From contig JAALGZ010000075.1 of assembly GCA_015227615.1 (NCBI GenBank), forward strand, positions 45,819 to 109,818: 64,000 bases of DNA, read 5' to 3'. Shown here piece after piece: positions 12,992-23,309 of the stretch (position 1 is its first letter; each line of letters opens with the position of its first letter). Source of the DNA: Labyrinthula sp. Ha (taxonomy: Eukaryota > Sar > Bigyra > Labyrinthulida > Labyrinthulaceae). The notes under the pieces were generated by a model. It worked only from the letters and a program-made list of their open reading frames with translations, had not been told where the DNA came from and did not search any database. The position numbers were made by a program, and so were the translations under genes.

Positions 12992-15849
12992 ATGTATGGC
13001 AAATTGGATAAGCGTGTAGCTCGTCTTCTTGAAAAAAACTCTCTAATTAATCAATATGAGAGACAAAAGTTTGAAACATCTGTTCGCTTACACAGGTATG
13101 CTTAGTGTTGTGTTGAAATTTAGAGGTACTTGGTCACAGCCACAAAATCGAAAGAAAAAGATTAAGGTGATTGAACAGGATGTTGAAAACTTTGTTGAGA
13201 AAGTTAAGGTAAATCCAGGGGTTACAAGACTAATGTAATTTATGTATTTTCGTTTAACCCTAGGTTAGTCGCATTTAACCTGCTTGAGATTCACTCCCTG
13301 TTAAAAAATATGGACCGCATTTTCCCTTCACTCTTTTCTCTTGAGTACAACTTTATTTTTTTTATGTTAGGCTGTGTGGTTGCTATGGTCAAAAATCGAT
13401 AAAATGGAAAAGCTTCAAATTCTCTTCAAATGTCAGAACTTTGTAGTACTTCTTTTGTCTTGTAATTACCACATAGTATTGGCCCTAAGGAAATGGAAAC
13501 AATACGAACATTTTTCTGGAAGAAGAAAAACATAAATAGGTTGTTAACATGTTTCCCTTATTTATCAATGCTACAGTATTCTTATCTTCTTCATTAACTT
13601 AGGATAACACCAATGTCCGTTCCGATAGAGAAGCAGTTGAAGATTTTCCAGTCGTTGATTTTTCCTAACACTCTTCGTGTTCTTATGTAAATTTCATATT
13701 TAAATGAATTTTAGATTTGATAAAGGGTTTGACGGTAGAGCAATGGATCCTGATATTGAAAGATTAAAGCTAAACCAGAAGGCTGAGTTAATGGCAATTT
13801 CTACGAAATTAAGAATGTTAAGTAATCTGAGAACTCTCATGTAAATAATTTTTTCTTATTATCAATAGATTTTATTTAAGAGGTGGAGGAATATCTGATT
13901 TCTCAGAGATTGAAGAAGTATGTAAAACTCATCCAAACCTAATGTATCTTGAAATAGATGAAATACGTAATGTACTGGAACATTGTTATAAAGCTAATAC
14001 AAGACGAATTATAAAGGCGCAATTACGTAGTGAGTATAGTGTATTTAAGCAAATTGCTGAAACTCGAATTGTCTTTATTGGGGATGGCAGATCTGGAAAA
14101 ACATCTACCATAAAAAATATGGTAGGATTGGATTTTCACGTAAAGGAGCGTTCAACTTTGCTGCTTGATCTGAAGTACATAATAGAAATAGAAAATTTGA
14201 TAGAGATTCCTTTAAACCCAACACAACTAACAAGACGTGATATTTCTTTACGCAGAATCTGGCGAAGCGTCCCAGGACGCATTCAACTAGAAGATGATGA
14301 AGAGAAACCGAATAACTATGTCTTTAGTTTCGAAGATGAATTAGTTGATACTGTCTCGGAGATACATGTTCAACCGGGGCATTATTGGAATCACGCAAGA
14401 AAAAATTTTTTTGAAAAAGCCTCTGTAAATTATCTTCTCGTATCTGATTTCGGTGGACAAGAGAGCTTTTATGCGGCTCATCATCTATTTTTATCTTCAT
14501 TTGGTGTGTTTTGCGTTGTCTTTGACGCTTCTAAACTAGATGAAAACCATCTAGAAAGATTCAAATTTTGGTGCGATAGTTTGTTGGAAAATGCAAATGG
14601 AGCTACTATTTTTGTCATTGCTACGCATTGGGAAAAAGCAAAAAAAACATTTGGGGCCAAAGTCTATGAAATTGTAAACACTTATCTTTCGCAAGTAGTT
14701 AAGAAATTGAGGGCAAAGGTTGGAATAGTTATGAATGAAAACTTTTTGTTTTTTCCCGTGGAAAATTCAGAGAGTAAAGAAAAGAAAGAGCTGCTTGTAA
14801 ACCTAAAACAAAAGCTGCACTCAGAAGTAATGGAAAACAAGTACACGATGAAGAAGCAGTTCATGAAAACTGTTCCATTGGCTCATATAGTTTTCATGGA
14901 TAACTTAGAGCAAGAGCATACTCATGTTTCATTGGCCGTGTTTGAACAGAAAGCTTTGAAATCTGGTTTTACCTCTGACGAAATATCTTCTCTGCTGATC
15001 GCATATTCTGATTCAGGACTTATATTATTTGAAGAACGAGTGAAAAATCTCCCCAGCAACACTAATCTAGTTATTTTGTCGCCTTCTTGGCTGGCAAAAG
15101 CTATTTCTAGGTTTATCCATGATCCAGAATTGCACAACTTTGCTTTGCAAATATCCAAATCTAGTTATTCTGAATATCAGAAATATATTTCAACTGGAGT
15201 TCTATCTTTGCATTTACTTGAAGACACACTAAAGAGATATACTTCACTTGAAAGGAAGTTCATCATTGAGTTATGCTTACAAATGCACATTTTCATCAAA
15301 CATCCTAAATCTGAAGTTGGTGAAGTAAGTTTTATTGTGCCAACAATTATCCCAAAGCTAACTAAAAAGGAAGTAAAAGATTTGAAAATACAGAAAAAAT
15401 ACAACTTCAAAATATTATCTCAGAAAACGTTTTCCAACTATGATTTTGTATCATTTATACTTGTTGTTTGGATGAAAACAGAGAATGAAAGTTTTTCGGA
15501 TGAGAATTTAGTTTCAAGGTATTTTGCTCGAATCATTATTTCAAACAACTTACAGATTAGTATCACCTTCTTAAAAGAGGAAAATAGTTTTGGGGTTGGT
15601 GCTCATGGATACCTTGGTTTTAACAAAATTAAACAAGAATGTTTACTATGGAAACAAGATTCCCTTCTCAAAAACTCTGCAGTAGAATCTGCTAATAACG
15701 TTGCGGTAGAAAGTTCACTGAGAAGTTCTGAGGACTACATTTCAACTGAAGGACCTATGAGCGAGAACGATGAACTGAACCTAACTGAAATACAGAATGG
15801 CAATGGTCCGGTTTTTTTCAGAAAGAAAACCGTTTGTATAGTGTCATGA
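12992..15849 (+). CDS. LRR-Roc-COR (Roco family) GTPase, eight exons
   Basis: Exons are 12992-13095, 13124-13234, 13264-13344, 13371-13442, 13477-13575, 13603-13686, 13715-13840 and 13869-15849. Spliced, they give 2658 nt and 885 residues. All seven introns are GT-AG, in phase 2 and 26-34 nt long. Exons 3-7 and the start of exon 8 encode leucine-rich repeats, each interrupted at the same point. The Roc GTPase follows, with P-loop GDGRSGKT (about 297-304), switch II DFGGQE (about 419-424) and the G4 position THWEKA (about 478-483). A COR-like region containing LSPSWLAKAISRF comes next. Roco proteins couple GTP-driven dimer switching to signalling. No kinase domain follows. The C-terminus RKKTVCIVS is a basic patch plus CaaX box, predicting prenylation and membrane attachment. 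An in-frame TAG at 12959-12961 precedes the chosen ATG. Oddities: about 115 residues separate P-loop and switch II, and G4 has Glu where Asp is usual. Confidence 0.85.
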
Positions 15850-16662
15850 AGAGAGTATTTTTTCCTTAATACAACTGTATTTCTAAATTGACTTTCAGCG
15901 ACTGTGGATGGAATTAATATCTTGCTAGTGTCATAGGGACTCTGCAAGAGTGTACAAAGCAAAGACGTTGGAGAAAATATTCTGAACTGGTGTTAATGTT
16001 TCTACCGAAAAATGAGGTTCTGTCTTTGAAAGGTTCATATTAGCTTTATGAATGGATAGTCCTTCGGCTTCAACTAAGTACTCGATTCAATGAAGCTTAT
16101 GCTTCTTTATAATTTTAGTGTTTCAGTTGCAAAAGTTAATTTTTTACACTAAAGCTATGCGTAAACGTTGCTCTAACTTCATAGAATTAAATTGTTCTTT
16201 TATTAAGAAAATATAAGGAACAAGAACTATGCTTTTGTTTCTTAGTAGCAAGTTGCTAAATATTTAGAGAAGATCAATAAATATAAAATGTGGCAACTGT
16301 TTAAGAATTAACAATCCAGTATAATACTGCTAATTCTTTAATAAAATAATATCTCATGAGTTAATTAATTATCTGAATATAATTCAATAACATCAAGCAG
16401 CGTTTTTAATGCAAAAGAACAACGATCACTATATGGCAGGTGCTGAAACATCGAAAACGTAACCTTCTTTTTTCAGTCTCAAAACGAACTCCCAATATAA
16501 CAGAGAGAATACTCATGAGGAAAAATTATTTAGAAAAACTAGAGCACTCATATGTGTACCAAATTTCCAGACAAAGTTATAAAAAAAGTTAAAATAAAGA
16601 CCATTTATGCTTAATCTAATAAAGACCTTCAAATACAAACCAAACTTGACTTTAAAATTAAT
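15850..16662. other. Intergenic between the Roco gene and the first 8-Cys gene
   Basis: The 3' regions of two convergent genes meet here. No further gene is seen. Confidence 0.5.
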
Positions 16663-17517
16663 TTAGGCTGGACAACTCGAGTCAGAACATAGGTCAAAAA
16701 TATTCTCAACTTCAAAAAACTGCTCATCAGGACAATTACATCCTCCGGAACATTCATTGAGATTAGCTGCTCCATTCGGTTGGCAAGCAACCACAAAATT
16801 ATCCGGGGTACAAAATATGTAAATCGCAGAATCATCTGGTTTATCTTCACAAACTATTTGTGCGAAGGATGTTGGAGATTGAGTAGGATTTGCAGTAGGA
16901 GAAACCGTCGGACTTGTTGTGGGTGAAACACTTGGTGATGCAGTTGGAAAAAACGTTGGACTTAATGTAGGGGATGTGGAAGGACTGTTTGTAGGTGTTG
17001 GCGATGGAGCTACAGATGGTGCAAATGTTGGTGATGTTGTTGGGGAGGTGGTTGGAGAAGAAGTCGGGTGTGTAGAAGGACTATTGGTAGGTAGTGGTGT
17101 TGGTGATATAGATGGAGCAGCGGATGGGGAAACAGTTGGGGAAGTGGAAGGTGCTTTACTAGGGGAGACTGTTGGAGCGTCGGATGGAGCAAGTGTTGGG
17201 GTTGTAGATGGGCTTAATGTAGGTTCTAAGGTTGGAGAAGCAGTAGGAAGAGGAAATGTTGGTGCTCCTGTAGGTCTTGAAGTAGTTGATCCAAGTCCTA
17301 AGTTTGTCGATCCGGTTGCTGCAACTGCTACTCCGTACGATCCAGCACTGAAGATAACGAATATAAGAAGCAAGGTTGCAGCTGAGAGACCAAGACAAAC
17401 TCCTTTAGTTGGTGTAGCTGCATTGACTTCTTCTTCTTCAGCTTTCTTTTCAGCGGCGTCTTCGGTTATTGGATTTTTTACTGCGACTTGTGCTTCTGGA
17501 TCAAGATTTTCAGACAT
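16663..17517 (-). CDS. 8-Cys head, PT-stalk type II membrane protein (member A)
   Basis: This is the longest intact family member, 284 residues from the ATG at 17517 (MSENLDPEAQ). The open frame continues 45 nt upstream, but only to a TTG. Residues 1-40 are charged and acidic, and VCLGLSAATLLLIFVIF begins the single membrane span. The stalk has about 25 PT/SPT units such as SPTTSPTVSPTANPTQSPT. The C-terminal head has eight cysteines: VC, FC, AC, EC, GC-x-C, LC and SC. An N-in, C-out surface protein with an O-glycosylated stalk is predicted. A database search would probably return other low-complexity SPT proteins. The head is not a domain I recognise. The upstream region has AACTTCT (17594-17600 in reverse), as in its paralogues, but no CCCGGT was seen. 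Confidence 0.85.
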   Translation of the reverse strand: MSENLDPEAQVAVKNPITEDAAEKKAEEEEVNAATPTKGVCLGLSAATLLLIFVIFSAGSYGVAVAATGSTNLGLGSTTSRPTGAPTFPLPTASPTLEPTLSPSTTPTLAPSDAPTVSPSKAPSTSPTVSPSAAPSISPTPLPTNSPSTHPTSSPTTSPTTSPTFAPSVAPSPTPTNSPSTSPTLSPTFFPTASPSVSPTTSPTVSPTANPTQSPTSFAQIVCEDKPDDSAIYIFCTPDNFVVACQPNGAANLNECSGGCNCPDEQFFEVENIFDLCSDSSCPA

Positions 17518-20500
17518 TGTTTTTTCAGTTATGTTTATTGGGTTTAGTTTAATTCTACACAATTATTTATCGCCAGTTTTTTTGGAAGTTATGAGAAGTT
17601 GAATTCACTGAATGTCATGAATATGATGGAACACTTGTCGCATATTATAAGAACATAAACGAAATTTCAGCGTACAATTGATACACGATGCACCATTTTT
17701 GGGGAAATTACCAGATTGTTTGCCTGTCCCAATACTGGTATAATTTATACAGCATATTTGCACTGTATATTATATTCTAAGAAATATGTAAAGTATAGAG
17801 CTGGGCGTGTCAGCTTAAAAGAACCCGAAGTCGAAGTCCAAGGGCATGAACTAGGGTCTTGCTTCATGAATATGTACAAGGCTGAACTAGTGAAGAATTA
17901 CAAAGCAACTTAACTTTGTCTAAGTGTCAATAGCTATATTCCCGTCTTATCTTGGGGTTTCTTTTCCTTCGTACAACTTTAATATTGTTGTAGTCTGAAA
18001 GATATAAAGAGGTAAGTCAAGGTTGTGAATTAGGTCTATCCGATGAAATATTTGACCAGAAAAACGTTTCTGGATATACAGAACGACCAACTAATCGCAT
18101 TTAAGAAAACCACTAGTGTCTTTCAAGAAACTGAGATAAACTGTGTGGAGGTATATTCATTAAAATAACAGCTGACAAATGGAAGACAATAAGTTAGATA
18201 AGTATAGTAATCACTTATCCAGACTAGGTTTTAATATCTCCTTTTCTTTGGCATATTAGAGCTACGCAACTAGTTTCTCTGGAAATAATTAAAGATCTTC
18301 AGCAGAATTGCAACATTTCTTTTAGAACCAACCCTTAAAGCTTATGCACTTGCTACCGAAGATACATACTTCAGGTCTGAGTGTTGAGTATGATTGCTTA
18401 GGTGCTAGAGGCTATGATTTAACTTTCACTTTGATAGTATATTACATGAATATGTCTTAATATAAAAAGTTCCATTTTAATTCTTGTTCAACCCTACCGA
18501 AATGTTTTAAACAAATATGAAGCACCTGGTGAGGTACTTTGTATGATTCATTCAATATGACTGTTGCGACATATTAGCACTCGCCCTCACCAAGAGTAAA
18601 TACAACAGCACTTACTGTAGGCGAACATTCCTCAGGTCAACCTCCTAGAATTCAATGCCGTGTAATACAGTACCAAAGAAATGGCTAATTTTCGAGGCCA
18701 TGTTTATTCATGTGCTTTGGGTAAATAGTTGTTACTGAGTTTTTTTTCTTAAATGAAATTTCCCAAATAAACTGGAACCAATCTCATCCCATGATGATGT
18801 AAATATTTTTGGTGCTTGTAAATGATATTCTTATAGATATGTCACCATAACGGCATAATATTTTAAATTTATGCGAACTTTGCTTCAAGAAACACACTTT
18901 CATAGTTTGCTCATGCTTCTTTTTATTAGAAGAAACTGTAACAATCTGTTTTGCTGTATAGAGAGTTCATATAGTTTTAAACCAGTAAAACTTAAGAATC
19001 TGCTCTCGTCTCGAGGCATAACATATCAATTGATCATACAATAACCACTCATTGCTGGCATCCTTGCGAGAGCTCTTGAAACAATAATTTCATTGCGCCT
19101 TATGATGTGTCTTCTGACGTGCTTTACAAGAACTAAGCCCTCGGGCGAAATATAAAAATGAACAGATAAGATACTTATGTTTCTTGGAAAAAATAAGTGA
19201 TTGAAACTAAGACAAACGACGGTGGGATCTAAGTATATATGTCATCATGACAGAATTGTTAATATTTAGTCTTCTTCATGCAGAAGGATTCCCATAGCTA
19301 CATCTGATTCACTAACTGATATTATTCGAAGGGATAAACAATCCTGTCAGAGTTCTGAGAGATATTGATTTTTATCAAGAAAACCTTGGATTAATAAAAT
19401 CAGAGAGAAAACTTATTCTAACTTGAGTATAAAGATGTACTTGGTTACTTTTTACTATATAAGGTGGTGTGTCTCATAAATAGTTGCTTTCACATGCGTA
19501 ATGCTTAAATTTCTTAGCTTTCATTGGAGTTGGCTTGACTTAATAAGACGGCTCATATCGCAGAAAAAATATTTCATGACCAATTTAAACATAACCATAT
19601 GAATGTTAGTTTGAACAGCTTAGACCTACCAAATGAAATCCACTGACCAAATAGAATATTAATATTGTTTTACAGAAGTATGTAATGTAGGATGTGGAAC
19701 TACAAAGGTTGAAACCAAGTATCTTTTCGTACCACTTGCTTTCTGTATCTAGCGTATGCAGTAGGATAAACACGTTGATAAGAATTGTTTTCCTTTTTAT
19801 GTATGCATATTTGCCTTGGTTATATCATTTGGATTTAGGTTTGTATCCTGTGCCTGATTAAGGGATTTCAGTTTAATAAATACGTAAGGGTATTGAAAGT
19901 ACTGAATGATTTAGCAATATTATAGAAATACAGAAGTTATGGTTTCAAAACTACATATATGTTTCTATTTAGGACAGTCAGCTCATGTATTAAGTTAATC
20001 CTTCTCATTTACCGGTTATTTTTAATATGGATAGTAGGAACCGACTAAGAATAAGCTCCTTCCAAAGCTAAGGAGTTGTATATTCCACTATTCTGCTGGT
20101 AATCTGATAGTGTCAACTGTTTATGAATCTAATTATGCTGTAATATATAGCCTGTTGTTAGTACAGCCATTTTTATATAAGAGCTGACAGCAAGTGATGA
20201 TTATCTTTCAAGGAGCTGTGAAGGAAAATCAATCGGTTCACAAGTACATTATGCTCTTTTACTCATTGTAAACGTTCAATTGACGCGCGTTTATATGAAT
20301 TTGTTAGGAACCATATTATACCTTGAAAAAGATTTTGCCAATGAAATCCTGAGATGTTGCCCTCTCAACAGAAAAACTCAAATTAGTTCGTTTTCAAGAA
20401 GTTTTGCGCTAAGTGAACATATCTTTCCAGATTTATTACCGCAACAAGACAGGATAATGTTTTCATTAACTCTCAAAATAAAACTAAGTAAGATATAGCT

Positions 20501-21350
20501 ATGCCAATTATCTTACACTATAATAGTAGTATAATCAATGAAAAAAACTTTATAGCTGTAACTGAACCAAAACAAAGTGTGTCTAAATTACTTTTTGAGT
20601 CATCGCTGTTACCTGAAATTTAGGTTACAGTTCTGTTCACTTTTGGTTACTTACAGTACCGAAAGATCACTATGCTTCAGCATTTACCATGATTACCCAA
20701 GAATAATTTTTGATTTCCACGGTTATGAATTGTACTTACATGTCCCCATTCTACTTCAAATAAAGATCCAGATTCAGAAATGAAATATAAAGAGGAGAAC
20801 TGAACCTTAAATTAGAACTCAGAAAAGATCTACTTTCTTACCTACAATTTCTTTGCATAGATGCTATTTAAAATAAAACTTAGCAAAAGGAGAAATACTT
20901 CTCTCACGATTTATTACCTTTCTTTCCAAATACTCGTCTTCTTTATTCTATTCCTCACTGTAACATGTACATTTGCTATATCCTCACAATCTTGTTTGAT
21001 TACTCTCAATGACGAAGTTTATAGAAATAAGAGAAACAAAATAAAGTAATTCCCTAAAAAATGATGCTTGTTGAAATATACTTCGTCGTCAAACCACTTA
21101 TACATGATGTGGCTATGTTGATGTGTTTTCTACAATCTATAGAACGTTGTAGTTAGGCTCAACAACTGAAGGAAAGGGCACAGCCGTTTCCTTAAGACTG
21201 TTTTTATTCACCATCTCCAGTTCAGAGTATTTAGAGTGCTATGTTAATATTGAGATAGCTGAAGAGTATGTACCTCTATATGCTTTTGACATTTCTGGTA
21301 CTCGTATTATTTTCTCAATATTGCATTTCTGCAACCACAAAGTAAATAAT
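17518..21350. other. Intergenic, no gene seen
   Basis: Nearly 4 kb of AT-rich DNA. Frames of 60-75 codons at 17716, 20280, 20577 and 20861 carry no family signature. The one at 20861-21049 has a hydrophobic centre but no continuation. Confidence 0.5.
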
Positions 21351-21390
21351 CCCGGTTCCAAACTTTAGAAACACAATAACTTCTGAATAT
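21351..21390 (+). promoter_or_regulatory. Bipartite upstream element of member B
   Basis: CCCGGTTCC at 21351-21359 is followed 27 bp later by AACTTCTGAATAT at 21378-21390. The start codon is at 21406. The same two boxes, similarly spaced, stand in front of member H and in weaker form in front of member E, in otherwise divergent sequence. The element probably contains or adjoins the transcription start, which is an inference from position. Confidence 0.55.
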
Positions 21391-21405
21391 ATAAGAATAA
21401 AAACT

Positions 21406-21963
21406 ATGCAAACGAATAAAGAAACTGATACTCTTGTGAAGATCGAAGATATAAATAATATAGACCAAACTATATCAAAAACAGAAAATAAAACAACTTG
21501 CCTGGGTTTCTCTGCAATCACCATTGTCTTGCTCTTTGTTCTTTTCACTGCTGGATCTTATGGCATAGCAGTTGCAGCAACTGGATCAGGAACTGTTGGA
21601 TTCTTTTCAGCCTCATCCTCAATAAAACCAACTTCTTCTCCGACTTTAACCCCTTCCGTGAGTCCATCACTATCTCCTTCTCCCCATCCAATAAATAGTC
21701 CAACAAATTCACCTACAAGAAATCCATCTGAAGCTCCTTCTTCGTTTGCTTTGAACATCTGCATAGAAAATCCAGCTAGTGGTGTTAATGTATTTATGTG
21801 TTTGGAAGATGAGTTTTTTGTACGCTGTTCTACATCAGGAGATGCTGAACTAGGTCAATGCGACGTAGCTTGTGGATGCACAAAAAATGAGTTCTTTTTT
21901 GTCTCTAGTTTGGATGATATTTGTGAAGATCCTGATTGTTTTGATCCTGTAAATATAGGATAA
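21406..21963 (+). CDS. 8-Cys head, PT-stalk type II membrane protein (member B)
   Basis: 185 residues with the family layout. A cytosolic N-terminus of about 35 residues ends in the juxtamembrane TTCLGFSAI. One span follows (IVLLFVLFTAGSYGIAVAA), then a short stalk rich in SPT/PSxSPS, then the head with cysteines IC, MC, RC, QC, AC-G-C, IC and DC. The span and the VAATGS linker after it are close to member A, so the two are recent paralogues although they lie 4 kb apart on opposite strands. It is intronless. A role at the cell surface or wall is inferred from topology only. Confidence 0.85.
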   Translation: MQTNKETDTLVKIEDINNIDQTISKTENKTTCLGFSAITIVLLFVLFTAGSYGIAVAATGSGTVGFFSASSSIKPTSSPTLTPSVSPSLSPSPHPINSPTNSPTRNPSEAPSSFALNICIENPASGVNVFMCLEDEFFVRCSTSGDAELGQCDVACGCTKNEFFFVSSLDDICEDPDCFDPVNIG

Positions 21964-22643
21964 CTTGGTTAAGAAATTAGAGCAAACCAAATTTTGGCAT
22001 AAATTGAAATAAGACAGAATATTTCTTTGAATATATTTTATTAAATCTATAATTATTTGCATTTGAAAATCATTCTTATCGAGGATTTCTTTGGGTATTA
22101 TCCATGAAAAGAAAACTAAAAACTTCTCTCTGCACTTGCTGTCTTTAAAGATGACTTAATTTTTTCTATGGATTGTTTTATTCTCTGTTTGAAAAAAATT
22201 AATTCCAAATAACTTTTATTTACAGGAAGTTTCTATTTATTTGGAACATATTGCCTTCTATTCTTCAAAACTTATTTTCCACATAGTTTTAATGTATTTT
22301 AGTTCGTTAATGCTGACTAACAAGCTATACGCAACGAAATGCAACAAAATCACAGATGGACTTTCATCTCAAACTTTGGTTGCTAACTTAGTCAACTATT
22401 TGAAGGTTTCACTCTTAAGTCATAGACGAGAAAAGTTTATACTATTAATCTTAAAGTTTCTGCTACAAATTAAACATTTTCAATCCATCAAAAGTGCAGT
22501 CTTTTACCCCTTGAAGATCTTAAAAATGATTTTTTTTATGATATCCTTAAAATACTATTATAAAGGACATACGAAAAAGAAAGTATCCAAGAAAAGGGAG
22601 ACATACAGAAACTAGAACACGACATGCTTAATTCTGGTCGGAG
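21964..22643. other. Intergenic between members B and C
   Basis: An open frame at 22241-22615 (TTG start, 124 codons) is Lys/Leu/Ile-rich and matches nothing. It is probably chance in AT-rich DNA. Confidence 0.45.
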
Positions 22644-22653
22644 TTCCCGGTTC
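22644..22653 (+). promoter_or_regulatory. TTCCCGGTTC box upstream of member C
   Basis: The box lies 138 bp before the ATG of member C and is preceded by GAG, as in front of member G. A weak match to the second box (TTACTTGATAG) follows about 25 bp later. Confidence 0.45.
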
Positions 22654-22790
22654 TTGTAGTAGTTTTGTAATATTACTTGATAGTTGTTGTACAGTTAGCG
22701 GAGTAATAGAAATAAAATAGGATAATAAGAATAAGTAACAGAAGTTACAAAATAGAACAAAAAAAATATTTGCAAACAAAATAATAACAA

Positions 22791-23309
22791 ATGTATCATT
22801 CTGAAAACCATTACCCTAAACAAAACGTGCTCACTATTGAAAATACTCAGAACACCAATACTGAGGGAAATGGGAATAAAAATGACCACTGTTGCTTCTT
22901 TTCCATACCTAGTGTCCCCTTTGCCATCTTTCTAGCATTAATTGGCATGTATTTTACTGCATTTGCAGCTACTGGTCAACCTGATTTAGGTTTCTCGTTC
23001 CCTTCAAGAACATCCTCACCTACCAGTGCTCCATCTTTACGCCCTACAATTTCTCCATCAAAATCGCCTACATTAACACTAACTTTTCAACCTACTTCTT
23101 TTGCAGATACGATTTGCGCGGAGAAACCTTTCACTCGACCAGATTTGTTGATATGCTTACCGGATGAGAGTTATGTAATTTGCAATGAGGATGGAAGCAG
23201 TGCCTCTGGTATTTGTGCATCAAGTTGTAACTGTGAGGATAATGTATTTGTAGAGTTTACACTTTTTGTAAATCCTTGTGAAGAAAATATTTGTCAAGTA
23301 CCAATTTAA
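22791..23309 (+). CDS. 8-Cys head, PT-stalk type II membrane protein (member C)
   Basis: 172 residues. The N-terminus is Asn-rich and polar and ends in two cysteines next to the membrane (DHCCFFSIP). The span reads VPFAIFLALIGMYFTAFAA, followed by the family linker ATGQPDLGF. The stalk is short, about 35 residues, with APSLRPTISPSKSPT. The head keeps all eight cysteines (IC, IC, IC, IC, SC-N-C, PC, IC). The ATG at 22791 is the first in the frame and has an A-rich leader. It lies downstream of member B in the same orientation and looks like a tandem duplicate. Confidence 0.85.
   Translation: MYHSENHYPKQNVLTIENTQNTNTEGNGNKNDHCCFFSIPSVPFAIFLALIGMYFTAFAATGQPDLGFSFPSRTSSPTSAPSLRPTISPSKSPTLTLTFQPTSFADTICAEKPFTRPDLLICLPDESYVICNEDGSSASGICASSCNCEDNVFVEFTLFVNPCEENICQVPI

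Noticed and set aside
13462-13489. Alternative 28-nt intron in the Roco gene
   Set aside because: It has GT-AG ends and the common length, but joining there creates a stop. The 34-nt intron 13443-13476 keeps phase 2 and an open frame.
16919-17602. Plus-strand 227-codon frame rich in VG/GD (GETVGEVEGALLGETVGAS style)
   Set aside because: It is the antisense of the SPT stalk of member A. Any SPT-coding stalk yields an open VG-rich frame on the other strand, and the same is true at 21558-21764, 32701-32970, 33510-33776 and 50876-51079.
22241-22615. 124-codon Lys/Ile/Leu-rich frame downstream of member B
   Set aside because: TTG start, no motif and composition as expected from AT-rich DNA. No paralogue has a similar neighbour.
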